DNA of 64,000 bases from Notospermus geniculatus (Eukaryota > Nemertea > Pilidiophora > Heteronemertea > Lineidae). The stretch is taken from contig NMRB01000834.1 in assembly GCA_002633025.1 (NCBI GenBank), positions 35,083 through 99,082 of the forward strand, written 5' to 3'. Position numbers and translations under genes: made by a program. Below the pieces are notes generated by a model. That model saw only the letters and a list, made by a program, of their open reading frames with translations. It was not told where the DNA came from and searched no databases. Shown piece by piece: positions 32,452-42,588 of the stretch. The first letter of the stretch is position 1. Each line of letters opens with the position of its first letter.

Positions 32452-32664
32452 TTAAAGGGGAACGGTATTGGATCTCAAATTCGTTATTTGACTGAAGACA
32501 TAGAGGGAGCCACCTAGCGGCAGTAAGACGTACTACAAAAAGGCATTACAAAATGTACCTCGTAAGTCGGGTCAATTCGCCGACAACGTAGTTAGTCCCT
32601 GGGTTGGAGAGTGGCGTGGTGGCGCCGGCTGTCGAGAAAAAATGGCAGTACCCTGGTCCTTTAA
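32452..32664. mobile_element. TTAA-flanked MITE, sister of 1219-1430
   Basis: TTAA at both edges, with GGTATTGGATCTCAAAT and GGTGGCGCCGGCTGTCG shared with the intronic copy. Confidence 0.8.
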
Positions 32665-33087
32665 CATTTGGTTCTCCCCAGAGCCACTGATACAGCAACT
32701 GAAAAAGTCTCCCTCTCGACTGAACCAGCTCGGCTGAAGTGTATCGCTCTCTCATTGTTGGCGGGTAACAATACTTAGCCGCTAGTGTAGCATTGATTTG
32801 TGTAGAGTACGCTGACAATTGATACTTGACTTTGCTGGCTGTGAGCGACACGCCGCTTATACTCATTGTCGCGGTTCACAAGACAAAACGTAAACGACTA
32901 ATCTGTTTATTGTATTATTCGGACTGCACTTTGTCGGCGTGTGCTCGCGTGGAAAATTGGCGACCATTTGGGGCCGAGTTGTTCGAAGACAATGGTTGTA
33001 ATGAGAGGAGAAATGGATGGGTAGATTGAGTTGGAGGGAAGTGGCAGTCGTGAGGCAGTAACGTCTGATGTTGGCTCTTCACCCACA

Positions 33088-33430
33088 ACGTCAGAAGAAC
33101 ATGAAATAGTAACGGGTTTCTAAGGTGAAAGACATAGTTTCCTACCGGATTCGAACCCACGGACCTCACATTACAGGGGCAGATCCAGAATCATGGGAAA
33201 GAGGGGGCACAGCCAGCACACATCGTGGAAAACCTAGGTCAAATTTTAACATCTTTTCAAAATTTCGAAATATCCAGGTCAATTTTAAAGATTTTCCACA
33301 AAATAGAGGGCGCACGGGCCGGGCGAGCCCCCCTTGGATCCGCGCTTGCATTAGGCATGAATCGCCAACACTCAGGGGCAGCACACCTTGACCACTAGGC
33401 CAAATCTCCATCTTCAAAAAAGATGGTTCA
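33088..33430 (-). mobile_element. tRNA-derived SINE, family 3, split by a hAT-like MITE
   Basis: On the minus strand the A box TGGCCTAGTGGTCAAGG is near 33395-33411 and the B box GGGTTCGAATCCGG at 33145-33158. Between them lies the MITE at 33174-33348. Other family 3 pieces are at 33541-33615 and 38147-38262. Confidence 0.75.
33174..33348. mobile_element. hAT-like MITE inserted between SINE promoter boxes
   Basis: CAGGGGCAGATCCAGAATC faces TTGGATCCGCGCTTG. CATTA flanks both sides (33169-33173 and 33349-33353). Confidence 0.8.
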
Positions 33431-33540
33431 GTGACCTTTAAACAAGGTGTCCCTCTGTATCCAGCGGGTAGTCCAAACAATCTCTGAACCCAAACAGTTT
33501 TATGTTATTCAAGGGGGTCACATATAGAGGAGATACAATT

Positions 33541-33615
33541 AAAGAACATGAAATAGTAACAGGTTTCGAAGGTGAAAGACATCGTTTCCTATCGGAATCG
33601 AACCCACGGACCCTC
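33541..33615 (-). mobile_element. SINE family 3 fragment
   Basis: It shares AACATGAAATAGTAACAGG and the B-box region TCGAACCCACGGACC (33598-33612, reversed) with 33088. Confidence 0.6.
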
Positions 33616-33781
33616 AACATCAGAACATACAATAAATGGACCCGCAACATCAGAAGCATAAATGGAGTCAAGGTGCACTCCTGGAGAAACCCTGCGATGT
33701 CAGAGAGATACCGGTTGGAAGTCTGGGAATTGAACTCACTATGTCAGAGGTGACAGGCTGTTTTCAGTGCAATACTCCATA

Positions 33782-34207
33782 AGCCGTGTTACACTGCCAA
33801 AAATTACGTGAATTCCGACTGGACCGAATACGGTACGGCAAAAAAAGTGGCAGTGTAAACCTAGCATACCCGGTCCGGACCACAAGTGAACCGTACTGAG
33901 ACCCGCAGGAGGTGGTCTCGGTCCAGGCCAAGTACGGTACCCCGACCAAATGAGCAGTGTAAACCTGACGCATGGCAAACTGAACTGAGTCCACTTACCT
34001 GCGCGCAATTCGTCCTTGCATCACTCGCGTGAATACTCGGTGTGCATTCCGTGCGAGATTCCTCCACTCAATGGAGAGTGACGCTTCAGATAGATTGCGT
34101 GGTGACACATAGCTGCAGTATAAACGGAACAAATGAAGTGGACCTGGTCCGGTCCGAGTACGGTTCACTTCAGTTGGACCGAAATGTTTGGCAGTGTAAA
34201 TGCGGCT
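33782..34207. mobile_element. MITE with AGCCGTGTTTACACTG ends, unit 1
   Basis: ATA flanks both sides. GGTCC and GTACGGT words recur in both orientations inside. The unit 2 copy is at 38805-39357. Confidence 0.85.
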
Positions 34208-34571
34208 ATAGGCAGCTCGTCTATCATGTATATGGTATGGAGAACAAGTCTGGGAATTGAACTCACTATGTCAAAGGTGATAGGCTGTTTTCAGTGCACT
34301 ACTCCGTCGGCATCTGTCTTGAATTCTCTAAAACAGGTGTAAGTGAGTGCCACCATCTGCGACACACAATGTCCAGGTAATTAACCATATTGATATTTTC
34401 TCTGTCCGTGACCGATGTCATCACGGTCGGGTACTAATGAGCGCCGAGCTTTTCTGCCGTCTTTGGCGCGATAATTGGGCATTCTTGTGAGGAGCCTAAG
34501 CACTTGTTATTGATGAGTATGATCGTTTGTCTTACACATTTATTCTGCTCAAGTAACAGGAACCACAATGA

Positions 34572-34697
34572 AGAGGGAGTCACAACGGTGTAGTGCCTGG
34601 ACCTCTGCATAGTGGTCAAGAGGTCATGGGTTCAAATCTTTCTGTTGGCGTCAAACTCTGGGACATCTCCTCAGTTGCCTCACCTCACGGCCAGGTG
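34572..34697 (+). mobile_element. Degraded SINE family 1 fragment, unit 1
   Basis: GAGTCACAACGGTGTAGTGC (A-box region), then GGGTTCAAATC (B-box remnant). The unit 2 partner is at 39729-39853. Confidence 0.65.
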
Positions 34698-34700
34698 TAA

Positions 34701-35290
34701 AGCCTAGCGTACATCGCACTTGCGACTGGAGACAACTAGTCGCCACTGAGCTACTGGCGACTGGCTGGATCTAGCTGGAACTGGAGGTGACTGATCAGTC
34801 GCCAGAAACGGTCGATGTACGCACCCTTGCGACTTGCTGGAACTGAGATTTTGCCAGTCGCCGCGAGTTGCACATGTTCAACCTTCTAGCGACCAGTTGT
34901 ACCCAGTTTCGTTCAGTCGCTGCGATGTACGTGGGCTTGCGACTGATCAGTGCCAGTTTTCTGAAAGAAACCTAGTCTCATGGAGTCCCAACACCCCGGA
35001 TATTACCTGAGTTGCTGCCAGTCGCAAGTGCGATGTACGCAGTCAGGACATGACGACTGATTGGATCCTCCTAGTTTTACTGAGTTGCTATTAAAATTTG
35101 CGATGTGCGTGCACCGCGTACATCACCATCGACTGATCAGGGTCCATGTTCCCGAAGCCGTCGTTAGGTTAACAATGTCGTTAAAACTGGAAAAATGCAT
35201 AGCGTAACGACATCGTTAACCTTACGACGGCTTCGGGAACATGGACCCTGATCAGTTGCTTCTAGTCGCAAGGGCGATGTAGGCCTGGTT
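34701..35290. mobile_element. MITE of the CGTACATCGCACTTGCGACT family, only in unit 1
   Basis: It is flanked by TAA at 34698-34700 and 35291-35293. Unit 2 reads straight through (GCTGTAACAG near 39855). It contains a nested 107-bp foldback. Confidence 0.8.
35141..35247. mobile_element. Foldback MITE nested, 8-bp target duplication
   Basis: GGTCCATGTTCCCGAAGCCG faces CGGCTTCGGGAACATGGACC. CTGATCAG flanks both sides (35133-35140 and 35248-35255). Other copies of the host MITE show the site unoccupied. Confidence 0.85.
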
Positions 35291-35302
35291 TAACTCAGCT
35301 GC

Positions 35303-35488
35303 CCCCAGGTTTGAGCAGACGGTATCTTCTGCTGAAGTTTTCTAAAATCCTTGGAAATATATTGGAAAAAATTTGAAGAAAGATTCTTCAGATGGTTCAC
35401 AGGAACAACCTTTCTTCAAATATTTTTCAATCAATACCAAGGATGTGAGAAAACTTTGACAGAAGATGCTGTCTGCTGGACTCTGGGG
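35303..35488. mobile_element. Foldback MITE, only in unit 1
   Basis: CCCCAGGTTTGAGCAGAC faces GTCTGCTGGACTCTGGGG. The inner TTTGAAGAAAG and CTTTCTTCAAA are also inverted. It is absent from unit 2. Confidence 0.75.
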
Positions 35489-36143
35489 ACAGATGAGTTA
35501 ACAGTCAGAGTCAGTGATGGCACCTGTGAATTTGGTGGCCGGTATCCATGATCCCAACCAAGCAGCACTTTCAGATCAGCATGACAGGCAACGTAACTTT
35601 GCCAGCAACAGACCGTTTGGATATAATGATCTGCATGCGAACCGACAAGTTTTGTCTCCTCTACCGGAAATCTCAGCCATCTTGGATTGAAACGTGGAGG
35701 TAACATTGTTACCATTAGCGGACTGAACCTTCCGTTGTTGTCATCATAATTGTGTATTGTTACGGTGAATGTCAGAATCCTGATTGAAGGCTTGAGGACC
35801 ACAGACAGACATGACTTGTTATCTACGATTGTCCTGTCTTTTGTCATGGCTATATACCTCTATGTATAGTTTATTATCTATCACACATGGTCATCTGTCT
35901 GTAGTGGGGCTGGGGCGAAGGGGGGTTGTGGAGCACCCTTTATCTTTGTGAGGGTAGAGCAGCGAGGGATAGCTTCATGTTGAGTACGTATTACATTGGC
36001 TTTGGCTTTCCCCAACACAATGCAATGCAGGAGGAAACCAGAGCAGACTGATGCCCCCTATCACTTGGACTGCAGTTGGTCAGATTGAGAACAAAGCCGG
36101 CAACCACCAAGGCTATAGGAATGACAGGCACCATGCCACTGTT

Positions 36144-36537
36144 AAGCTGCTTTCCACGAGGCGTGTGCGAGCACAGAGATGGAGGCAGGCGCCGGCGGAA
36201 AAAATCGATCCAGTGTATTTTCCTTTAGCTGTTTCAATGACGCTGGTGTGGCTGCGGAGCACTGGTGGACGGGCGCGGACGCGTTTTTACGAATCGGTCA
36301 TGTAGCGATTTTTTCCGCGCCCGCTTGCTGCCCGCGCGGTTTTGCATCATCATTTTCTGGGAATTCCCCTGGTTAATAAACTAAAGAAATGATGGAAGTT
36401 GAAACAGGCTCCACCGACCGAAGACCCAAATCCGTGGAAAAACTCCCGCATCTGTGCCCGTTTCGTGAAAACACAATGCCCGCACCCGTACCCACCACCG
36501 CATCCGCATCCGCACCCGCCTCGTGGAAAAGCAGCTT
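36144..36537. mobile_element. MITE with AAGCTGCTTTCCACGAGGCG ends, unit 1
   Basis: The right end CGCCTCGTGGAAAAGCAGCTT is its near-exact inverse. GCACCCGC and GGGCGCGG words recur inside. The unit 2 copy is at about 41535-41925. Confidence 0.85.
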
Positions 36538-36837
36538 GAGGCTTATATGCCAGGTTCTGGGAAATTTTAGCTGTCTGTTTATCAAGATTTGCTGAAAATC
36601 TCTAAATTTTCAAGATCAGTTCTTCAATTGATGAAAATTCTGCAGATATCAAGCAGCAGAGCCGTACGCCAGAATCACAACAATTCACGAGCAAATGCGA
36701 GAAAAATAAGCATAAAAAACTAAACAGCTCTGAGCTCATTCCTCTTGGTTTGTTGTAGCAGTTGTGCATTCATAAAACTATCATAAATCTTACCCGTCAA
36801 AACGTCACTTAGCCACAAACAATTCATAAAGTCAATA

Positions 36838-37050
36838 AATGACATTTTTGACTGTTTCTAACAATTGTTGAATCAACTCACTAAAATCTCATTAGGAGAG
36901 TCATGAATCATGTTCTACCTGTTCTCTCACCAGCCGTGCCATCGGTCATCCACGGATCTCTGTCCGAGGAGAACGAAGGCGCAACAATAGAATGTTGGTG
37001 CAGCCAGTCAGATCGTGCTTGACGTTTTATTCTGCTCACTTGACGTTTTA
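36838..37050. repeat. Segment present three times, copy 1
   Basis: It includes an open stretch from 36903 (starting MNHVLPVLSPAVPSVIHGSL). Copies are at 42238-42450 and 43733-43965. I do not recognise the peptide, and the frame closes soon after in each copy. Confidence 0.7.
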
Positions 37051-37058
37051 TCCCGCTC

Positions 37059-37172
37059 AGGGGTGGATCCAGGATTTGGTAAAAGAGGGGGCGCCCTGTG
37101 CTAGAAACATTGAAATCTGTGGGGAATTTCAATAATTTGCTCCAAATTTCAGAATTTCACAGTCGATTTTTT
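37059..37172. mobile_element. hAT-like MITE fragment, interrupted
   Basis: CAGGGGTGGATCCAGGATTTG followed by the ACATTGAAATCTG interior shared with 3841, 42475 and 54100. The right half is replaced by a foldback. Confidence 0.65.
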
Positions 37173-37335
37173 CCTGTGAAAGTCGGCCATGACAGGTCAG
37201 AAGGGGTAAACAAACCTCGGGCCTAGTGCATTGCACAGACAGTAAGCACAGAAGCCAACTGTACAAATACACTAGGCCCCCTAGGCCTCGTTTAATGTTT
37301 ACTCCTTCTGACCTGTCATGGCCGACTTTCGCAGG
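37173..37335. mobile_element. Foldback MITE nested in a hAT-like MITE
   Basis: CCTGTGAAAGTCGGCCATG faces CATGGCCGACTTTCGCAGG. The inner GGGCCTAGTG and CACTAGGCCC are inverted. A broken left half recurs at 43673-43728. Confidence 0.85.
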
Positions 37336-37870
37336 ATGTCTATACATTCGTCATTAAAGGTAGCTTGCAATCTATGAATCTGCTTGCCGTGACAGCAGTC
37401 GGAATATCAGCGATTCAAACCTCCATAGGAGTGCTCTGGAAGGGAGTTAGTTCTTGACATCGGCCCTAGCATAGCCTCGCATCGTCAAACCCTATCCCTC
37501 CTCAAATACAAACGACTGCAAATTCCACGGACAATAAGATGTCTTCTTGAATAAAAACCCTATTACATTTTGAATACTACATTAGTAAGTTATTGAGCGA
37601 GGTCGGCCGGTCATTGTTGTCGGGTGTCCGTATCAGATGCAGGGATATTGAAAATCATTCCAACAAAAGCAGTGTATTAAAACGGTGAAAATATGACACT
37701 ATATACACAAAAAGATTGTGTCTTCAATTTTTCTCAGGACCAGGGCAGACGTTGATTTGAATATTATCTTTCGGGTTGAATTCTTTCGTATTGTGCCCGG
37801 GTGAAGACCTTCTATCTTGCAATTGGCCACAAAGTTTCGATATTACTTCTATAAGCAGTGACAGCTCACA

Positions 37871-38002
37871 ATAATAGGGAGGTTTCGCAAGCAACCGGTT
37901 AGGCCCTATGACGACATTTTATCTATTGTGTGGGTATACCCAAACAATAGATTAACGTGGTCGTAGGGCCTAACCGGGCTCTTGCGAAACCTCCCTATTA
38001 TA
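37871..38002. mobile_element. 120-130 bp hairpin MITE, copy 2 (unit 1)
   Basis: ATAATAGGGAGGTTTCGC at the left and GCGAAACCTCCCTATTAT at the right. The unit 2 partner is at 45346-45476. Confidence 0.85.
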
Positions 38003-38146
38003 CCAACAGACAGGGAAATTTTTGGACCTGGAATCGTCTGCTTTGCAGATGCCCGACCTTCTCATCTGAAGCTTAAATCCTTTTGTATCACGACTTCATA
38101 GTTTACATTCAATGTTTGTAAACATTGATGTTTACATTGTAAAGAA

Positions 38147-38262
38147 TATGAAATAGAAATTGGGTTTCTAAGGTGAAAGACATTGCTTCCTACCAGATTC
38201 GAACCCACGTACCCTCGCATGAGGCATCAATCGCCAGCACTACATGTTTACATTGTATTATT
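38147..38262 (-). mobile_element. SINE family 3 fragment, only in unit 1
   Basis: B box GGGTTCGAATCTGG on the minus strand (38200-38213). The corresponding site in unit 2 (45602-45620) lacks it. Confidence 0.7.
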
Positions 38263-38421
38263 TTGGACATCCAACCCACCAAATTGAATACTTTTGGTAT
38301 CAAAAATAATTTATAGAGGGGCATGCCACCAACAAATTACTCATAAGAAAAACTGGAACAAACAAAATGTAGATAAACAATGATTTTCATGGCCCGCGAA
38401 AATACCCATGATACATTGTCT

Positions 38422-38613
38422 TTAAAGCAAACTGATATCGAAAAAATTTGATTTAGAAATAGAATTTGAAAAGGGGCAAATTTTCGGGGAAAAATGTAAA
38501 CAAACTTCTCCAGAATGTCAACAAAGAAATGTTCGTGCATTCTGATTGGCTGAAATTTTGTGTTTACAAACACCAGCCAAATGTAAATAAAATCTGCTAT
38601 CAATTCGCTTTAA
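38422..38613. mobile_element. TTAA-flanked MITE, short form, unit 1
   Basis: TTAA at both edges. The interior ATTTGATTTAGAAATAGAAT is shared with 18973, 45779 and 49394. Confidence 0.85.
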
Positions 38614-38804
38614 CATGATGTTTTCTAAGGAAAACCTCTCGGTTGACAGTAGCACGCTCCGCACCGCAACCATTGTGAATTAACGTAGAAATTTCCACGC
38701 ATTGTGACAGAAATGAACGATGTCAGAGAGATACCGGTTGGAAGTCTGGGAATTGAACTCACTATGTCAGAGGTGACAGGCTGTTTTCAGTGCAATACTC
38801 CATA

Positions 38805-39357
38805 AGCCGCGTTTACACTGCCAAAAATTACGTGAATTCCGACTGGACTGAATACGGTACGGCAAAAAAAGTGGCAGTGTAAACCTAGCATTCCCGGTCC
38901 GGACCACAAGTGAACCGTACCGAGACCCGCAGGTGGTGGTCTCGGTCCAGACCAAGTACGGTACCCCGACCAAATGTGCAGTGTAAACCTGACAAACGGC
39001 GAAATGAACCGAGTCCATTTACCTGGGAAGATATTGAGCATGCGCGCAGTTTGTCCTTGCGTCACTTGCGGGAAAACTCGGCATGATTCTCTGCGAGTTT
39101 CTTACCTCCACTGAATGGATGCTTCAGGGACATGTGAATAAAGACTAGCAAATGCTTTTACTTCAAATTTGTACAGCGTTGCTAAGTGCATTTGTATTGC
39201 AACATTCAAGTAAAAGCATTGGCTAGTCTTTATTCGTACGACCCATTGTGCGGTAACTATCGCTGCAGTCTAAACAGTACAAATGAAGTGGACCTGGTCA
39301 GGTCCGAGTACGGTTTACTTCAACTGAACCGAAATGTTTGGCAGTGTAAACACGGCT
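38805..39357. mobile_element. MITE with AGCCGCGTTTACACTG ends, unit 2
   Basis: It is the partner of 33782-34207, with ATA on both sides, and is enlarged by a foldback at 39137-39236 that is absent from unit 1. Confidence 0.85.
39137..39236. mobile_element. 100-bp foldback inserted after the duplication
   Basis: GAATAAAGACTAGCAAATGC faces GCATTGGCTAGTCTTTATTC. Confidence 0.8.
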
Positions 39358-39728
39358 ATAGGTAGCCCGTCGATCATGTACATGTACATGTATATGGTGT
39401 GGAGAACAAGTCTGGGAATTGAACTCACTATGTCAAAGGTGATAGGCTGTTTTCAGTGCACTACTCCGTAGGCATCTGTCTTGAATTCTCTAAAACAGGT
39501 GTAAGTGAGTACCGCCATCTGCGACACACAATGTCCAGGTAATTAACCATATTGATATTTTCTCTGTCCGTGACCGATGTCATCACGGTCGGGTACTAAT
39601 GAGCGCCGAGCTTTTCTGTCGTCTTTGGTGCGATAATTGGGCATTCTTGTGAGGAGCCTAAGCACTTGGTATTGATGAGTATGATCGTTTGTCTTACACA
39701 TTTATTCTGCTCAAGTAACAGCCACAAT

Positions 39729-39853
39729 GAAGAGAGAGTCACAACGGTGTAGTGCCCGGACCTCTGCCTAGTGGTCAAGAGGTCACGCGTTCAAATCTTT
39801 CTCTTGGCAGCCAACTCAGGGACATCTCCTCAACTGCTCCACCTATCTGCCAG
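39729..39853 (+). mobile_element. Degraded SINE family 1 fragment, unit 2
   Basis: Partner of 34572-34697, with some base changes. Confidence 0.65.
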
Positions 39854-39960
39854 CTGTAACAGTCCAAGTCAGTGTAGCTGTGATTTTGACAGTCTGTATC
39901 CGTGATCCAAACCAAGCAGCACTTTCAGATCAGCATGACAGGCAACCTAAAGCAGACCTC

Positions 39961-40443
39961 ACACGAGGGCTGTTCAGCACAGCAGTGACACCGCCTAGAC
40001 ACCGTGCGGGTGTTCGCCATTGACCTCCACCTTGTTTTTGGAACCGCAGGATTTTCTAAATGTTTGAAATTTCACGGCGGTTTTGAAAACGGGCATCACT
40101 GAGTTGCTACCTTGTTGTCACCTTTCACAACCCTTCAGAACCGCTGAAAAAATGGCTACCGTGTTATTGCTCCAACACCTTGTGGCCACCTTGCAATATC
40201 CTCTAGACTGCATATGGACCGACCGTACATGAACATGTTAACACCGTACATCACCCTTCTAACACCACGTTTGACCGCAGTTGTACCACAGGTCTACCTT
40301 TCTGACAACCGCATCACCACCTTATCCACACCGTATTTTCACCTACTTGTTTGCCAAACCAAACCACCGTCATTTTGGGCGATTCAGCACAGTTTTGAAC
40401 CGTGTTGAACCGCCTTCAAAACCGTCCCCGTGTGAGACCTGCT
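39961..40443. mobile_element. MITE with TAA duplication, only in unit 2
   Basis: AGCAGACCTCACACG faces CGTGTGAGACCTGCT, with TAA at 39958-39960 and 40444-40446. Unit 1 keeps the empty site at 35594-35596. TAA is the PIF/Harbinger target type. AACCGCC words recur inside. A relative is at 63033-63545. Confidence 0.85.
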
Positions 40444-40805
40444 TAACTTTGCCAGCAACAGACCGTTTGGATAATGATCTGCATGCGAACCGACAAGTTT
40501 TGTCTCCTCCACCGGAAATCTCGGCCATACTTGGATTGAAACGCGGAGGTAACATTGTTACCATTAGCGGACTGAACCTTCCGTTGTCATCATAATTGTG
40601 TATTGTTACGGTGAATGTCAGAATCCTGATTGAAGGCTTGAGGACCACGGACAGACATGACTTGTTATCTACGATTGTCCTGTCTTTTGTCATGGCTATA
40701 TACGTCTATATATAGTTTATTATCTATCACACATGGTCGTCTGTCTGTAGCGGGGCTGGAGTGAAGGGGGGTCGTGGAGCACCCTTTATCTTTGTGAGGG
40801 TTGAG

Positions 40806-41344
40806 GAGCCCTGATAGCCAAGTGGTTATCACGTCTGCTCAGCAAGCGGCCGGTCCTGGGTTCGAATCCAGCCCAGGCCACATGTGATTTCATTCCCGGC
40901 TCTTCACGCCCGTTGTATGGGACATTAAACCGTGGTGCCTTGTACCTTGTTTCTTTGCAAGGGCAAGTAAAAGACCCCAACCAAGTGAGGAACATGAGTA
41001 GCTTGAGATGGCCTCCTCCGTACTTACCACGGCCAATAGACAAATCCCAAATTGACGAAAACGAGAAAGATCTGCGCACTTCCGCCGAAATGGCAAACAG
41101 AACCTCGGTCTGAAATCATCTGACACTGAATGACGTGACGCAGAAAACCCCACGACCATGTGATGACAGTGAGTTCGATGACGTTGCGTCAGACTCGTTC
41201 ATTGCTGAATCATGGATTGCGTCACGTCAGCTGGTTTCAGGTCGAGGTTCTGTTTATGATTTCGGCGGAAGTGCGCAGATCTGGGAATTTTGGGATTTGT
41301 CTGTAATGCTATGGCTTCGGCCCTGATGGAAAAATCAAATACAG
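40806..41344 (+). mobile_element. SINE family 2 with 18-bp target duplication, only in unit 2
   Basis: ATCTTTGTGAGGGTTGAG lies at 40788-40805 and 41345-41362. Unit 1 keeps the single site at 35942-35959. B box GGGTTCGAATCC at 40859-40870. The body is split by a MITE at about 41039-41303. Confidence 0.9.
41039..41303. mobile_element. MITE nested in a SINE
   Basis: GACAAATCCCAAATTGACG faces AATTTTGGGATTTGTC, with GCGCACTTCCGCCGAAAT inverted inside. A TA target is likely. A second copy is at 52329-52566. Confidence 0.8.
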
Positions 41345-41534
41345 ATCTTTGTGAGGGTTGAGCAGTGAGGGATAGCTTCATGTTGAATACGTATTACACT
41401 CCGACACAGAATGTAATGCAGGAGGAAACCAGAGCAAACTTTGGTGCCCCCTATCACTTGTAGTGGAGTAGGTCGGATTGAGAACAAAGCTGGCAACCAC
41501 CAAGGCTAGGAATGACAGGCACCATGCCACTGTT

Positions 41535-41925
41535 AAGCTGCTTTCCACGAGGCGTGTGCGAGCACAGAGGTGGAGGCAGGCGCCGGTGGAAAAAATCGAT
41601 CCAGTGTATTTTCCTTAGCTGTTTCAATGACGCTGGTGCGGCTGCGGAGCAGGTGGACGGGCGCGGATGCGTTTTTACGAATCGGTCATGTAGCGATTTT
41701 TTCCGCGCCTGCTTGCTGCCCGCGCGGTATTGCGTCATCATTTTCTGGGAGTTCCCCTGGTTAATAAACTAAAGAAATGATGGAAGTTGAAACAGGCTCC
41801 ACCGACCGAAGACCCAAATCCGTGGAAAAACTCCCGCATCTGCAGTGTGCCTGTTTCGTGAAAACACAACGCCCACACCCGCGCTTGCCTCCGCGTCCGC
41901 ACCCGCCTCGTGGGAAAGCAGGTTT
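41535..41925. mobile_element. MITE with AAGCTGCTTTCCACGAGGCG ends, unit 2
   Basis: Partner of 36144-36537. The right end is slightly altered (TGGGAAAGCAGGTTT). Confidence 0.8.
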
Positions 41926-42237
41926 AGGCTTATGCCATACTGACCCTGTGGCCAGGTTCTGGGAAATTTTAGTTGTCTGTTATCGCGATTTGCTGAAAAT
42001 CTCTAAATTTTCAAGATCAGGTCTTCAACTGATGAAAATTCTGCAGATATCAAGCAGCAGAGCTGTACGCCAGAATCACAACAATTCACGAGCAAATGTG
42101 AGAAAAACAAGCAGCAAAAAACTAAATAGCTCTGAGCTCATTCCTCTTGGTTTGTTGTAGCAGTTGCGCATTCATAAAACTATCATAAATCTTACCCGTC
42201 AAAACGTCACTTAGCCACAAACAATTCATAAAGTCAA

Positions 42238-42450
42238 TAAATGACATTTTTGACTGTTTCTAACAATTGTTGAATCAACTCACTAAAATCTCATTAGGAG
42301 AGTCATGAATCATGTTCTACCTGTTCTCTCACCAGCCGTGCCATCGGTCATCCACGGATCTCTGTCCAAGGAGAACGAAGGTGCAACAATAGAATGTTGG
42401 TGCCGCCAGTCAGTAACGTGCTTGACATTTTATACTGCTTGGCGTTTTAT
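42238..42450. repeat. Segment present three times, copy 2
   Basis: See 36838. One codon differs in the open stretch (GAG to AAG). Confidence 0.7.
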
Positions 42451-42474
42451 CCCGCTTGACGTTTTATCCCGCTC

Positions 42475-42588
42475 AGGGGCGGATCCAGGATTTGGTAAAA
42501 GAGGGGGTGCCCTGTGCTAGAAACATTGAAATCTGTGGGGAATTTCAATAATTTGCTCCAAATTTCAGAATTTCACAGTTGATTTTTA
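42475..42588. mobile_element. hAT-like MITE fragment, unit 2
   Basis: CAGGGGCGGATCCAGGATTTG. It is truncated by the large repeat that follows. Confidence 0.65.

Larger units (their letters stand above)
33695..38717. repeat. Large tandem duplication, unit 1 (5.0 kb)
   Basis: It begins CGATGTCAGAGAGATACCGG and ends at GTGACAGAAATGA. The next base run restarts the same sequence (38718). Between them the two units are collinear apart from insertions. Units share MITEs, a degraded SINE and unique-looking spacer. Confidence 0.85.

Noticed and set aside
35431-35847. 138-codon reverse open frame, partly repeated at 40370-40693
   Set aside because: It crosses a MITE boundary in unit 1 and is cut by another MITE in unit 2, with no recognised motif.
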